Shown: positions 1 through 9,258 of the stretch, piece after piece
Layout of the letters: each line of letters begins with the position of its first letter
How positions within the stretch are numbered: the first letter of the stretch is position 1
Assembly: GCA_029785375.1 (NCBI GenBank)
Contig: JAFLZV010000003.1
Coordinates: 41,518-105,517, forward strand
Length of the DNA: 64,000 nucleotides
Source: Nitrososphaerota archaeon
GTDB taxonomy: Archaea; Thermoproteota; Nitrososphaeria; Nitrososphaerales; Gagatemarchaeaceae
Direction of reading: 5' to 3'
Notes under the pieces: model-generated
Databases searched by the model: none
The model's input: the letters and a program-made list of their open reading frames with translations, nothing else
What the model was told of the DNA's origin: nothing
Translations under genes and position numbers: made by a program

Positions 1-1
1 C

Positions 2-289
2 TACACCGACACATACGGGCTTTCAGTGGTCTGCCTCAGGTTCGGGTGGGTCCCCCCAGGCGACAAGCCTCCGCAGCCCTCCCCTTTCTTCTTCGCTTCG
101 TGGCTGTCTCGCAGGGACTTGGTCCAGCTGGTAGAAAGGAGCATCGACGCCGGGGATTTGAAGTTCGACGTCTTCTACGGGGTGTCGAACAACAAATGGC
201 GGTTCTGGGACATCTCACACCCCAGGGAGGTGCTCGGCTACTCGCCCGTCGACGACGCCGAAAGTTTCAGGAGCAAAGGGGATGTCTGA
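2..289 (+). CDS. C-terminal part of NAD-dependent epimerase / uronate dehydrogenase-like SDR (truncated by window start)
   Basis: Open frame from base 2: YTDTYGLSVVCLRFGWV...RDLVQLVERSIDAGDLKFDVFYGVSNNKWRFWDISHPREVLGYSPVDDAE, typical of the uronate dehydrogenase-like SDR C-terminus. Confidence 0.7.
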   Translation, partial: YTDTYGLSVVCLRFGWVPPGDKPPQPSPFFFASWLSRRDLVQLVERSIDAGDLKFDVFYGVSNNKWRFWDISHPREVLGYSPVDDAESFRSKGDV

Positions 290-331
290 AGGAGCACTCG
301 TGGCCCCGGATGGGCCGGGAGCGTGCCGCTA

Positions 332-2224
332 TCAAACGTAGTCGAAGACGGGCCTCCTTTCAGGCGACCTGGTGAACTCGGGGTACACTATCTCGGGCGA
401 CCAGTCAGACTGCATCCAGCTCTTGAAGATGGCCTTCTGCTCTTCGTCGGCTTCCTTGAGAGGCACCACCTTCTCTTCGAACGCTGGCTTCTTCCCTAGC
501 CTCCCCTCGAAGCCCTTCAGGACCCCGTTCCTGGCGACGGTCAGCTTAATCGGCGTCTCAGGCGCAGTAGTCGAAATGTAGAACGACGCCCGCTCTCCCA
601 AGAGTCTGAGCCCGTCTATCCCGACTATTTCGTCCCCCGCAGCCAGGCCCATAGCCTCGGCAGGAGAGTCTTGCAGCCTCATCCTCACTATCATCCTCCC
701 CCCTTCGCTGCTCAGCTTCACCCCGAGGAAACCCTCCTCCTTCTGTGCGGCATCCTTCGGAGCGAGCTTCAACCCAGCGTAACCAAGGTATCTGTCGAAG
801 TCGATGGGTTCCCTCCCTTTGACCCTGGCGCCGAAGATGCTCCGCACGCTACTGCCGCCGACTTCCACCGCCGCTGCTTCAAACTCCTCGTCAGTGTATC
901 CCCGGCCTTCCTCAACGTATGTACGGCGGTAGACATTCCTCATGAGGTCGTCCAACGTCTTCTCGCACCCTGTGTTCTTTCGGACCTGAAGGTCAAGCAT
1001 CCACCCAACGAGCGCCCCCTGAGTGTAGTATGACATCGTGACATTCTGTTGGTTCGCTCCGAGCTTGTTGAACTTGATCCAGGTGTCGAAGCTCGCCTCC
1101 TGCGCGCTCTGCCATTTCCATCCGGGAAGGTTCTTCATCTGGCTGATGTTTCTGGCCAGCGAGTCAAGGTACTCCGCTACCGAGTAGATTCCCGCCCTCC
1201 TCAGCAGATGGTCGCCGTAGTATGTCGTAAACCCCTCAGCTATCCAGAGAGACTTGGTGTACACCTCCGAAGAATAGTCGAAGGGGCCGAGGCCCTTCGG
1301 TCTCATCCTCTTCACGTTCCATGTATGGAAGAATTCGTGGGAGAACAGGTTCATTATCGAGTCATATTCCTCCTTCGGGACAAACCTCAGCCTGGGGATG
1401 ATGCAGAGGGTGCTGTTGAGGTGCTCAAGTCCTCCCCCTCCCTCCTCGGTGAAATCGACTATGAACACATACTTCCTGTACGGGATATCGCCGAACACTT
1501 CGCTCGTCCGCTCGACTATCTTCTTGATGTCGTCGACGAGCCTCTCCCTGTCCACAGGGGCCTCCCCGAAGATGGAGACTTCGTGCGGAATCTCCGCAAC
1601 TTCGAACGTGCGTATGTCCTGGTTCCCGACCTCTACGGGGGAGTCCATGAGCAAGTCTAAGTTGTCTGCGAGGAACTCGAAGTCCGAGACCTGCTCGAGC
1701 CCCGTGGAGACTCGCTTCCACCCGTTGTAGGGGACAAGAGTCACCCTGGCCCTCTCGTTCTCCATCCCGACAGGATAGATGAAGACGCTAGCCCCGTTGA
1801 TTACCGCGTGGAACGTGTCCAAGTAGCTCTTCGTGACTTCGTAGGCGAAGGCGTAGACAGAATAGCTGATGCGGATGGTCCTCGGGTCCTCGTCCCAGCT
1901 CAGCGTCCACGTGCTCTTAGACTCCTTCTCCATTCTCCCGAGGGGGGTGCCTGTATCCCCGTCTGCAGTCTTCAGGTCGAGGACGTTCTTAGAGAAATTT
2001 TCGATATTGTAGCTCCCTGGAGTCCAGACTGGCATCGTCAGCTTCAACGACTTCCCCGCCTCTGGAGGAAGGGGTATCACGAGGTCAACATCGAAGTAGT
2101 GGGTGTTCGCCCTCTTCATCGACACCGTGTACCTGAGAAGTTCGTCGTCTCCTCCTCCTCTCTTCATCGTGGCTGCGCGGCGAGGCCGACGGTCATGCAG
2201 AAAAAAGGTATCGCCTGCAGGCAC
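332..2224 (-). CDS. M61 family (glycyl aminopeptidase-like) metallopeptidase with C-terminal PDZ domain
   Basis: HEFFHTWNVKRMRP zinc motif, WIAEGFTTYYGDHLLRRAG, and PDZ-like GFLGVKLSSEGGRMIV...AGDEIVGIDG. True start may be the internal Met (MKRGGG). Confidence 0.88.
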   Translation of the reverse strand: MPAGDTFFLHDRRPRRAATMKRGGGDDELLRYTVSMKRANTHYFDVDLVIPLPPEAGKSLKLTMPVWTPGSYNIENFSKNVLDLKTADGDTGTPLGRMEKESKSTWTLSWDEDPRTIRISYSVYAFAYEVTKSYLDTFHAVINGASVFIYPVGMENERARVTLVPYNGWKRVSTGLEQVSDFEFLADNLDLLMDSPVEVGNQDIRTFEVAEIPHEVSIFGEAPVDRERLVDDIKKIVERTSEVFGDIPYRKYVFIVDFTEEGGGGLEHLNSTLCIIPRLRFVPKEEYDSIMNLFSHEFFHTWNVKRMRPKGLGPFDYSSEVYTKSLWIAEGFTTYYGDHLLRRAGIYSVAEYLDSLARNISQMKNLPGWKWQSAQEASFDTWIKFNKLGANQQNVTMSYYTQGALVGWMLDLQVRKNTGCEKTLDDLMRNVYRRTYVEEGRGYTDEEFEAAAVEVGGSSVRSIFGARVKGREPIDFDRYLGYAGLKLAPKDAAQKEEGFLGVKLSSEGGRMIVRMRLQDSPAEAMGLAAGDEIVGIDGLRLLGERASFYISTTAPETPIKLTVARNGVLKGFEGRLGKKPAFEEKVVPLKEADEEQKAIFKSWMQSDWSPEIVYPEFTRSPERRPVFDYV

Positions 2225-2236
2225 CCCCAGCGACGG

Positions 2237-3403
2237 TCACCAGTTGGTGTACGAACCGTCTTCTCGGTGCCAGTGAGGCGGCTCCCAGGGCTTGAAGTCC
2301 TTGGACGCGGCTTCGAAGTCGAACTCAATCCCGAGGCCGGGGGAGTCAGGGATGCGGAAGCCGGTCCCTTCGAGCTTCGGCTGTTTTGGGAAGAGGGCTT
2401 TGTCAAAGCCTTCAGGATTGCCGACATAATGCCCCTGCAGCTCCAGCCAAGCGTAGTTCGGGACCGCGGCGGCGAGCTGGATGTTCGCAGCAGTGCTCAC
2501 AGGGCCGAGGGGGTTGTGGGGCATCAGGTCAACGTAGTGGGCTTCGCAGCTCCCGGCGACCTTCATCGACTCAGTGAAACCTCCAATGTTGCAGACGTCT
2601 ATCCTCGCGAAGTTCGTAATCCCTCGTTCGACGAAGGGGAGGAATGCCCACTTGCTCGATGATTCCTCCCCAATGGCGAAGGGGACGGCGACCATTGTGC
2701 GGAGGGACACGTACGCCTCGGGGCTCTCGGCCCTTATCGGCTCCTCAAGGAAGTCGAGAGTATCGCGGTTGAGTTTCCCGCAGAAGGAAGCCGCCTCTGC
2801 AACGCTCAATCTGTGGTGGTAGTCGAGCCCTAGGACGGGGGACGGTCCAACCTGCTCCCTCACCTTGTTTAACCAGTTGGCAGTCGTGGCAATCGAGTCG
2901 CGCGGTTCGAACAGCCTCCCGTCAGGGCCCTGGTTCTGCCTCGCCGGCGCGAATCTGATCACCCGCCACCCCGCCTTGACCAGTTTCTCCGCAGCACTGG
3001 GGGCTTCCGGCCCCACCGGTTCCCTGGCCGTCACAAAGCACTGGACAATCCCCCTGTGCTGCCCGCCCAGAAGCTGGAAAACCGGGACGCCGAGCTTCTT
3101 CCCCGCAAGGTCGTAGAGAGCGATGTCGATGGCAGAGATGGCACCTGTGAGCACCCGCCCCCCTTCGAAGTACTGGCTCCGATAGAGTTCCTGCCAGAGG
3201 GTGCTAATCCTCATAGGGTCCTTCCCGAGGAGGGACTGGCGGAAGTGGTCGATAGCCCCTTTGACAGCGAGCTCGCGCCCGGACACACCCGACTCGCCTA
3301 CCCCATAGGTACCATCGCTTGTCTCCACGACAACCATGAGGACATTCCGCGAACCTACCCATACTGGGTATGACCTCACGTCGCTGATTTTCATGCCGTA
3401 CAC
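2237..3403 (-). CDS. Mandelate racemase/muconate lactonizing (enolase superfamily) acid-sugar dehydratase
   Basis: GAISAIDIALYDLAGKKLGVPVFQLLGG, LDYHHR, FLEEPI, GEE, MPHNPLGPVSTAA. Confidence 0.88.
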   Translation of the reverse strand: MYGMKISDVRSYPVWVGSRNVLMVVVETSDGTYGVGESGVSGRELAVKGAIDHFRQSLLGKDPMRISTLWQELYRSQYFEGGRVLTGAISAIDIALYDLAGKKLGVPVFQLLGGQHRGIVQCFVTAREPVGPEAPSAAEKLVKAGWRVIRFAPARQNQGPDGRLFEPRDSIATTANWLNKVREQVGPSPVLGLDYHHRLSVAEAASFCGKLNRDTLDFLEEPIRAESPEAYVSLRTMVAVPFAIGEESSSKWAFLPFVERGITNFARIDVCNIGGFTESMKVAGSCEAHYVDLMPHNPLGPVSTAANIQLAAAVPNYAWLELQGHYVGNPEGFDKALFPKQPKLEGTGFRIPDSPGLGIEFDFEAASKDFKPWEPPHWHREDGSYTNW

Positions 3404-3469
3404 CCCCCTAGGAAGGTCCCAGTAAAGGAGGTAGAGGGGGAGGGCGACCGACTCCCTGGGAGTCCCAAC

Positions 3470-4378
3470 CTAGCGTTCTACCTCCCATCCGAATCTTGCC
3501 TTGAACCCTAGAGCCCGCTTCGCTCTGGCCGATGATATGGGGGAAGCACGGCCTGACATACCATCCCCTATCCGTACGGTCTCCGGGAAGACAGACTGTA
3601 TGAGCTCGACGGTAGGCTCGTCCATGAACGTGTCGTCAGCCGCGACGAACATTGCTTCGTGCCCTGAAGCCCTCCTCTCGAGGGCCAGGCGACACACCAG
3701 AGCGGCATCCCTGGGGTCTATGTAGCTCCAGAGATGGACAGCTCCCTTGGAGGGGCCGCTCCGAAGACTCGGCAGCACGCCTCGGACATCCTCCGACAGT
3801 ATGAGCGGGAACCGGAGACTCACGGCCGAACCCCCTGTCCTTCTGCTGTAAGTTCCTAGTATCTCTTCTCCCACCACCTTCGACAGCCCATAGGGGTCTT
3901 GCGGGAGGAGGGGGTGTTCCTCGTCGATGGGGAAGTAGGAAGGGGAGAAGTGGTTCTTCGCGAATGCGAAGCCGAGCGCGGAGGTGCTGCTCGCGTACAC
4001 CAACCTCCGGACGCCCATTTCAGTTGCAGCCTGGGCAACATTGAAGGCGCCGAGGACATTGTTAGTGAACACCGTTTCAGGGGGAGCCATGTCTGGCGTC
4101 GGGATGGCAGCTAGGTGGACAACGGAATCAATGCCTCGCAGAACGTCGCGCACCCTGGCTATGTCGGTGATGTCGATGTCGATGGATCCACCCTCTCCGC
4201 GAGCCCCTGAGCGGACCTTATCTGCTACCACGACCTCGTACCCATTTCCTGAAAGCTCCGATACGACATACCTCCCCAGCCTCCCCCTGCCTCCCGTCAC
4301 CAGGACCTTCAACCCAGGCGCCGCCCAGCTCTGCGGAGCTATAGGCGTTGCCCACTTCCGCAGCTTAACCGGGCCCAA
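3470..4378 (-). CDS. NAD-dependent epimerase/dehydratase (extended SDR)
   Basis: LKVLVTGGRGRLGRYVVSEL, DSVVHLAAIPTP, YGLSKVVGEE. Start probably internal (TTG before KVLVTGG). Confidence 0.85.
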   Translation of the reverse strand: MGPVKLRKWATPIAPQSWAAPGLKVLVTGGRGRLGRYVVSELSGNGYEVVVADKVRSGARGEGGSIDIDITDIARVRDVLRGIDSVVHLAAIPTPDMAPPETVFTNNVLGAFNVAQAATEMGVRRLVYASSTSALGFAFAKNHFSPSYFPIDEEHPLLPQDPYGLSKVVGEEILGTYSRRTGGSAVSLRFPLILSEDVRGVLPSLRSGPSKGAVHLWSYIDPRDAALVCRLALERRASGHEAMFVAADDTFMDEPTVELIQSVFPETVRIGDGMSGRASPISSARAKRALGFKARFGWEVER

Positions 4379-4398
4379 GGCAGGGAATGTAAGTGACT

Positions 4399-4433
4399 TG
4401 AATGGGTGGTGCAGACTACCCGTTCACTTTAAG
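4399..4433. promoter_or_regulatory. Palindromic operator TGAATGGGTGGT-gcag-ACTACCCGTTCA followed by CTTTAAG, between divergent genes
   Basis: 12-nt arms with 2 mismatches and a 4-nt spacer. The right half plus CTTTAAG recurs at 7400-7422 with 2 mismatches over 23 nt. Confidence 0.55.
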
Positions 4434-4450
4434 AACGTTATAAAATCGAA

Positions 4451-5878
4451 GTGCAGCATAAGACCTTGAACAGGAGCAACCTCATCGTACTTGTGATTGA
4501 CTCTCTGAGGCAGGATCATGTGAGCTACTACAACGGAGGAGGAAAGGCGTTCCCCGGGGTCGAGGCCTGCAAGACCCCGAACCTCGACGAGCTAGCCAAA
4601 GAATCGGTGACGTTCAGCAACGCGTATCCAGCAGGTCTGCCCACGATCCCGATTCGGACGGAGCTGATGACGGGTCATTACACCCTTCCCTACAGGTCGT
4701 GGGAGCCGCTACATCCAAGCGACATAACATTGGCGGAGATTTTGAAGAGCAACGGCTACGTCACCGGGCTGATCGCAGACAACTATCACTTGTTCAAGCC
4801 AGGGATGAACTTCCACAAGGGGTTCAACTCGTTCTCCTGGATCCGCGGTCAGGAGTATGACGCATTTCGTACAGCCCCGCCTAAGAAGAGGAACGTCGAC
4901 GACTACGTCAACAAGAACTACCGGGAGGCGACCAGCAACAACCTCTTTCTTGGAACGAAGACTCCTTGGATCAAGCTCATCGAACAGTACTTGGCGAACG
5001 TGGATGATTTCGAAGAAGAAGACGACTGGTTTGCGGCAAGGGTATTCGAAGAATCATCTTCTTGGTTGAGAGCAAACTCAAACAAAGGCAACTTCTTTCT
5101 CTGGGTGGATTGCTTCGACCCTCACGAGCCCTGGTTTCCGCCCATCGAGTTCAACACATACACAGATAGGAACCACTCCGGCCCGAAACTCATCCTACCC
5201 ATGGGGGGGATGGCATCGGAGTGGGCAACCCCCGAAGAAATCAACTACGTCAGGGGGATGTATGCGGGGGAGGCGGCCTTCGTGGACCACTCTCTTGGCA
5301 GGTTCCGCGAGACAATCGACGAGCTAGGCCTGGGTGACGATACAACGATTCTCGTCTTGGCGGACCACGGGCACCCGCTAGCGGACCACGGTAAGTTCCT
5401 GAAAGGCCCGGACAGGCTCTACAACGAACTCCTGAAGGTCCCGTTCATGATCAGGTTGCCCGGCGGGGAACACGCTCACAAGACCGAGGCGGTGGTCCAG
5501 TTCCCTGATGTTCTGCCCACCTTACTCGACCTGCTCGGTCTCGGAAATGACACCGCCTCCCTCCACGGGAAGAGTTTCCTGCCCGTACTTACGAATCAGA
5601 GCACTTCCCACCGCCGGTTCGCGATAAGCGGATACCACGGGAGCACCGACAGATGCATACGTAACGAGAGATGGACCTACATCGAAAGGCCCCCAGGACA
5701 GCAGAGCGAACTGTATGATTTGAGCAAAGACCCCCATGAGAGAAGAAATGTCGCGCGGGAAGAGGCGGAGACCGTCGAAGTCATGCGGCAGGCTTTCGGC
5801 TCATACTTCAGAAAGACCCAGGCGGGAGGGACGGGGGTCCAAGGCAAGCAGGAACTGGGCGGGACATCTTTCTGCTAG
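4451..5878 (+). CDS. Sulfatase-fold (alkaline phosphatase superfamily) hydrolase with Thr at the nucleophile position
   Basis: LIVLVIDSLRQDHVSYY, PTIPIRTELMTG (T where sulfatases have C/S in C/S-x-P-x-R), ILVLADHGHPLADHGKFLKGP, VPFMIRLPGG. GTG start. Confidence 0.85.
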   Translation: MQHKTLNRSNLIVLVIDSLRQDHVSYYNGGGKAFPGVEACKTPNLDELAKESVTFSNAYPAGLPTIPIRTELMTGHYTLPYRSWEPLHPSDITLAEILKSNGYVTGLIADNYHLFKPGMNFHKGFNSFSWIRGQEYDAFRTAPPKKRNVDDYVNKNYREATSNNLFLGTKTPWIKLIEQYLANVDDFEEEDDWFAARVFEESSSWLRANSNKGNFFLWVDCFDPHEPWFPPIEFNTYTDRNHSGPKLILPMGGMASEWATPEEINYVRGMYAGEAAFVDHSLGRFRETIDELGLGDDTTILVLADHGHPLADHGKFLKGPDRLYNELLKVPFMIRLPGGEHAHKTEAVVQFPDVLPTLLDLLGLGNDTASLHGKSFLPVLTNQSTSHRRFAISGYHGSTDRCIRNERWTYIERPPGQQSELYDLSKDPHERRNVAREEAETVEVMRQAFGSYFRKTQAGGTGVQGKQELGGTSFC

Positions 5879-6623
5879 GAGCGGGAAGCCGAAGCAGCAG
5901 CCCTCTCCTGCAGAAGGGTGAGCTCCTCGGGTCTCGAACCGCCGCAGTCAACTCTCTGGGATAGGAGCCTCTGTCTTGCATCCTCCAGGTCCTGTGCTGT
6001 TCAGCGAACTCAGTGCCGCCTGAAGAGTGAATCAAGAGCGAATCAAAATGGATGTTCCGCGTGCTATCGGCTCCCCTCGGGTGGGAGGTCGAACCGGTTC
6101 GTTTCCAGCCCCGCCTTCGCTTCATCGGCGTCGCCCTCCCCGACGGTCCCATCCCCCCGGTCCAGGAACTCCCATCGGCCGACGGGGCTCTGTTAAGCAT
6201 CCGTAATCTTGGGGGTCGCCATTAGGCCGTCAAGGGCGTCAGTTCAGAGCATCCCCCTGAAGCCTTCGAGCCTCAGACGCTCCTCGACGTACTCTTTCTT
6301 TGGCCTACATTTTGGGTCGGTGGGGGGGAGCTATTGTGTTAGCCGGGCTTGCCTCGTCGCTTACCCCCTTTTCCAGACGGCCCTGAAGTCTCTGATTCCG
6401 CTGCTCGAGACTCTCACTCCTGTCCTCTCGGACAGCGCATCGGATATCCTTGAGGAAGCGACGATGCGTCCTCCTCAAAAATCTCGAAGAGCTCGTCGCG
6501 AACCTTCCCCTTGACCCTCCATGCACCCTTGGATCCTCGCTCGGCCATAGGAGACGGTGGGGTGACGTAGTCAAACACACGCACGTCACATTCAGGCGAC
6601 AGAGGAGCAAATTATCGGCAGAT

Positions 6624-7398
6624 GGCGCTGTCAACTTAGGGCCTCCGGAAGGCTCTGAATGAACCGCTGATACTCGTTTGGTCGTCCCTCTCTCTGATGA
6701 CGTTGTGGAAGTACCTGAAGACGGAAATCCAATTCCTGACGTGCCCGTGGTCGCATTCTTCCCTGAAGCAGGGGAAGAGGTCGTCGAAGTTCTCCAGCCT
6801 GTACTTCAGGGCCTGGTTGAACCTCTCGATGAGGTTCTTCCACTCGACGGGATAGACGCGGTGCTCCAGGCGGAGGAGCCTGCGCGCCTCGGGGTATCAA
6901 ACCACCACGCCGGTCCAGATGGGCTTAAGACCGTACCTGCTCCTGACCTCCTTCAGGAAGAGGTAGGCGTCGAGGCCGCTCTGATTGTACGAGACCCGGA
7001 AGTGCAGGAAGACCCTCAGGGCGGGCTCGTAGGCGGCCCAGACCCACACCCACGCCTGGCTCCCCCTGATGCGTATCATCGTCTCGTCCACGAAGAAGGT
7101 CCTCACTCTCTTCCTGTCGACGTCGAACCTGTCGCAGACCGGAGCCAGTCGCTGGACCCACTGGCGGATGGCCTCGTGAGACCTCTCGACGAAGGGCTCA
7201 AGAATCATCGACGCCTTCCTCAAACTGTTCGAACACAGAGAGACGAACGTCCCGGAAAGAACCAGCGGGAGGGATGTCCTTTCACGTTCCATGAACTTTG
7301 GAGAGTCCATGAGGCGTGGGAGGCATCATCCCCTCAAACCCGAAGGAAGCAACGAAGCTAGAGCATCAGCTCAATTCATTCCTTAAGTTGACAGCGCC
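6624..7398 (-). mobile_element. Insertion sequence (IS6-like), inactivated, with 15-bp perfect terminal inverted repeats
   Basis: GGCGCTGTCAACTTA at 6624-6638 and TAAGTTGACAGCGCC at 7384-7398 flank a transposase reading frame on the minus strand. Confidence 0.8.
6640..7310 (-). pseudogene. IS6-like DDE transposase, disrupted
   Basis: RVRTFFVDETMIRIRGSQAWVWVWAAYEP...FLKEVRSRYGLKPIWTGVVV*YPEARRLLRLEHRVYPVEWKNLIERFNQALKYRLENFDDLFPCFREECDHGHVRNWISVFRYFHN. An in-frame TGA sits at 6897-6899 and the TDG catalytic Asp is missing. The 3' limit is approximate. Confidence 0.75.
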
Positions 7399-7399
7399 A

Positions 7400-7422
7400 G
7401 CAGACCACCCATTCACTTTAAG
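7400..7422 (+). promoter_or_regulatory. Half-operator GCAGACCACCCATTCACTTTAAG, truncated on its left by the IS end
   Basis: 23-nt near copy (2 mismatches) of 4411-4433; begins 2 nt after the IS right end. Confidence 0.5.
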
Positions 7423-7515
7423 GGACCCTGGCTGGAGGGCTCGCAATGGGGAGTGAATTGGCAGTCACAGAAACTCTTTCATACCCTCCTGGTCGCCTGA
7501 CTGTCAGGGGGGACC

Positions 7516-9174
7516 TTGCCTAATCTCCGAGGGCTGACGACCGAGGTCTCAAGAGAGCATCCGCTCTTCATACTCGGCGGGTCCGGGCCCGCGGACACGG
7601 ACCCCGAATCGGCCTACAAGCTCTGGAAGTTGATACCTGACGAACTCAAAGAGTACTCGGTCTACCCAGTCGAGCATTTCAGCGTAGAGACGATGGAGAG
7701 GTGGGCGAAGTTCGCTGATAAGAACGACTTCCCACTCCTCTGGCAGGTGAGGACGTGGGTCCCCGTCTGGCATCGCATGTGGAACAACGGGATGCAAGGC
7801 CCTGGCGTGGGAGTCGACAAGGTGGAGCGGCTCCTTTCCGAGCACGATAGCATCAAGGGGGTTCAGATCTGCGAGTTGAACTGCTTCGGTCTTTCGACAG
7901 AAGAAAGGCTCTACGTGAGCGACCTGCTAAAAGCGTGCGCCAGGCAGGGGCGCTACCTCTCTTGGAGGGAGGGGAACGACGGGTGCAATATCTGGGTCGA
8001 CGCCTTCCTTGAGAAGTGGTTCAGCGACGACGTCGAGGCTTACGGCAGGTATCTCTTCCCTCAGTGGGAGATGAACATACCGCGGAACATGTACCTCTGT
8101 CACGATTCAGTCTTCGGGCTCTGGATGGCAGGGTTCGTGGAGAACTGGGGGCTCGAGCCCCAGTCCTTCTACTGGTTAGACTGTGGGTTCACAGACCTGA
8201 ACAAGCCGGGGGAGAATAACAACAAAGGGTGGCGGGAGGGGGACAGGTCGAAGTTCCCGCGGACGATGTGGGGGCAGATGATCCTTCTGGGGATGAACTC
8301 CGGGGCCACTGTCTACAACTTCGAACCCAGACAGGACGTCCTCTTCACGGACGAGGGAGCCTACCCCCCCGCAGCCCACGAGGTCCTCTTCCCACTCCTC
8401 GAGGACATAGTCAGGGAGAGGCTCATCCCGTCCAAGGAGGAGGTTGCTGAGAAGGTGAAGGTGGCCTACGTGGCGGACTTCGAGGACAGAAGAGAAGGGG
8501 AGACCAGCGACATCGACTACTACAGGGGGTTCGCTCCGGACAACGATCTCTTTGGGCGGCACGGCAGGAGGCTGTCGGGGAGCGGGAGCATCTACAAGGG
8601 GACTTACGGGCTCGCCCACGAGTACAAGATGATCCCCGACACCGGACGGTACTACTGGATTCCTGTCCTCCCTAAATACACCAGGATGGAGGTCATGAAC
8701 AGATTCGAGAGGGTGATATGTCCCAATCAGTTCTGGGGGGAGCACGATGTCAGAAGGTTCTTCGACACCATTTACCCGCGGTCCTACGAAGGGGACGCCT
8801 ACGTCACCCAAGTAGGGAAGAAAGTCTTCCTGACGAATTCCAACGAGAACATCGACGTCATTCAGCGCTTTTCTGTGACAGTCGAAGGGGTGGAGATTAG
8901 GGGGGAGCTGGGGCCGAACAGCTACGTCATAGGGACCTTTGAAGACAGGGTCTTCCTTCACGTCAACAACTACCCGGGGAAGGTCACGGAACTGGGCATC
9001 TCAGGGGTCGAAGGGGAAGTTTCGTCAGACCCGCCTGGACATGTGAGAGCCACAAAAGGCCGGGGGGAACTGAAGTTGGAAATCAAGCACATTGGAGCCA
9101 CGAGGGTATGGATTGAGCCTCCCCGGGGAAGGGGAGGGGGGGTTAGGAGAAGGAAGGGAGGCACGAGAAGTTAG
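7516..9174 (+). CDS. Glycoside hydrolase, GH98-like catalytic module
   Basis: REHPLFILGG...LWKLIPDELKEYSVYPVEHFS, FADKNDFPLLWQV, VQICELNCFG, LLKACARQGRYLSWREG, HDSVFGLWMAGFVENWGLEPQSFYWLDCGF resemble the GH98 central domain by recall. No obvious signal peptide. Confidence 0.6.
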   Translation: MPNLRGLTTEVSREHPLFILGGSGPADTDPESAYKLWKLIPDELKEYSVYPVEHFSVETMERWAKFADKNDFPLLWQVRTWVPVWHRMWNNGMQGPGVGVDKVERLLSEHDSIKGVQICELNCFGLSTEERLYVSDLLKACARQGRYLSWREGNDGCNIWVDAFLEKWFSDDVEAYGRYLFPQWEMNIPRNMYLCHDSVFGLWMAGFVENWGLEPQSFYWLDCGFTDLNKPGENNNKGWREGDRSKFPRTMWGQMILLGMNSGATVYNFEPRQDVLFTDEGAYPPAAHEVLFPLLEDIVRERLIPSKEEVAEKVKVAYVADFEDRREGETSDIDYYRGFAPDNDLFGRHGRRLSGSGSIYKGTYGLAHEYKMIPDTGRYYWIPVLPKYTRMEVMNRFERVICPNQFWGEHDVRRFFDTIYPRSYEGDAYVTQVGKKVFLTNSNENIDVIQRFSVTVEGVEIRGELGPNSYVIGTFEDRVFLHVNNYPGKVTELGISGVEGEVSSDPPGHVRATKGRGELKLEIKHIGATRVWIEPPRGRGGGVRRRKGGTRS

Positions 9175-9258
9175 CTTCCTTTGTGGAGAGGGTACGACGA
9201 ATCGGCCCGAGTCGACATTTTCACCGGCTCTAAATAGCCCTGGGCCCCAGGACACGAC

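Noticed and set aside
5900-6000. tRNA-like GGTTCGAGACC on the minus strand
   Set aside because: The flanking bases do not form a proper T-stem and no acceptor or anticodon arm could be paired.
8176-8961. 261-aa minus-strand ORF
   Set aside because: Antisense to the GH98-like gene; no conserved domain motifs.
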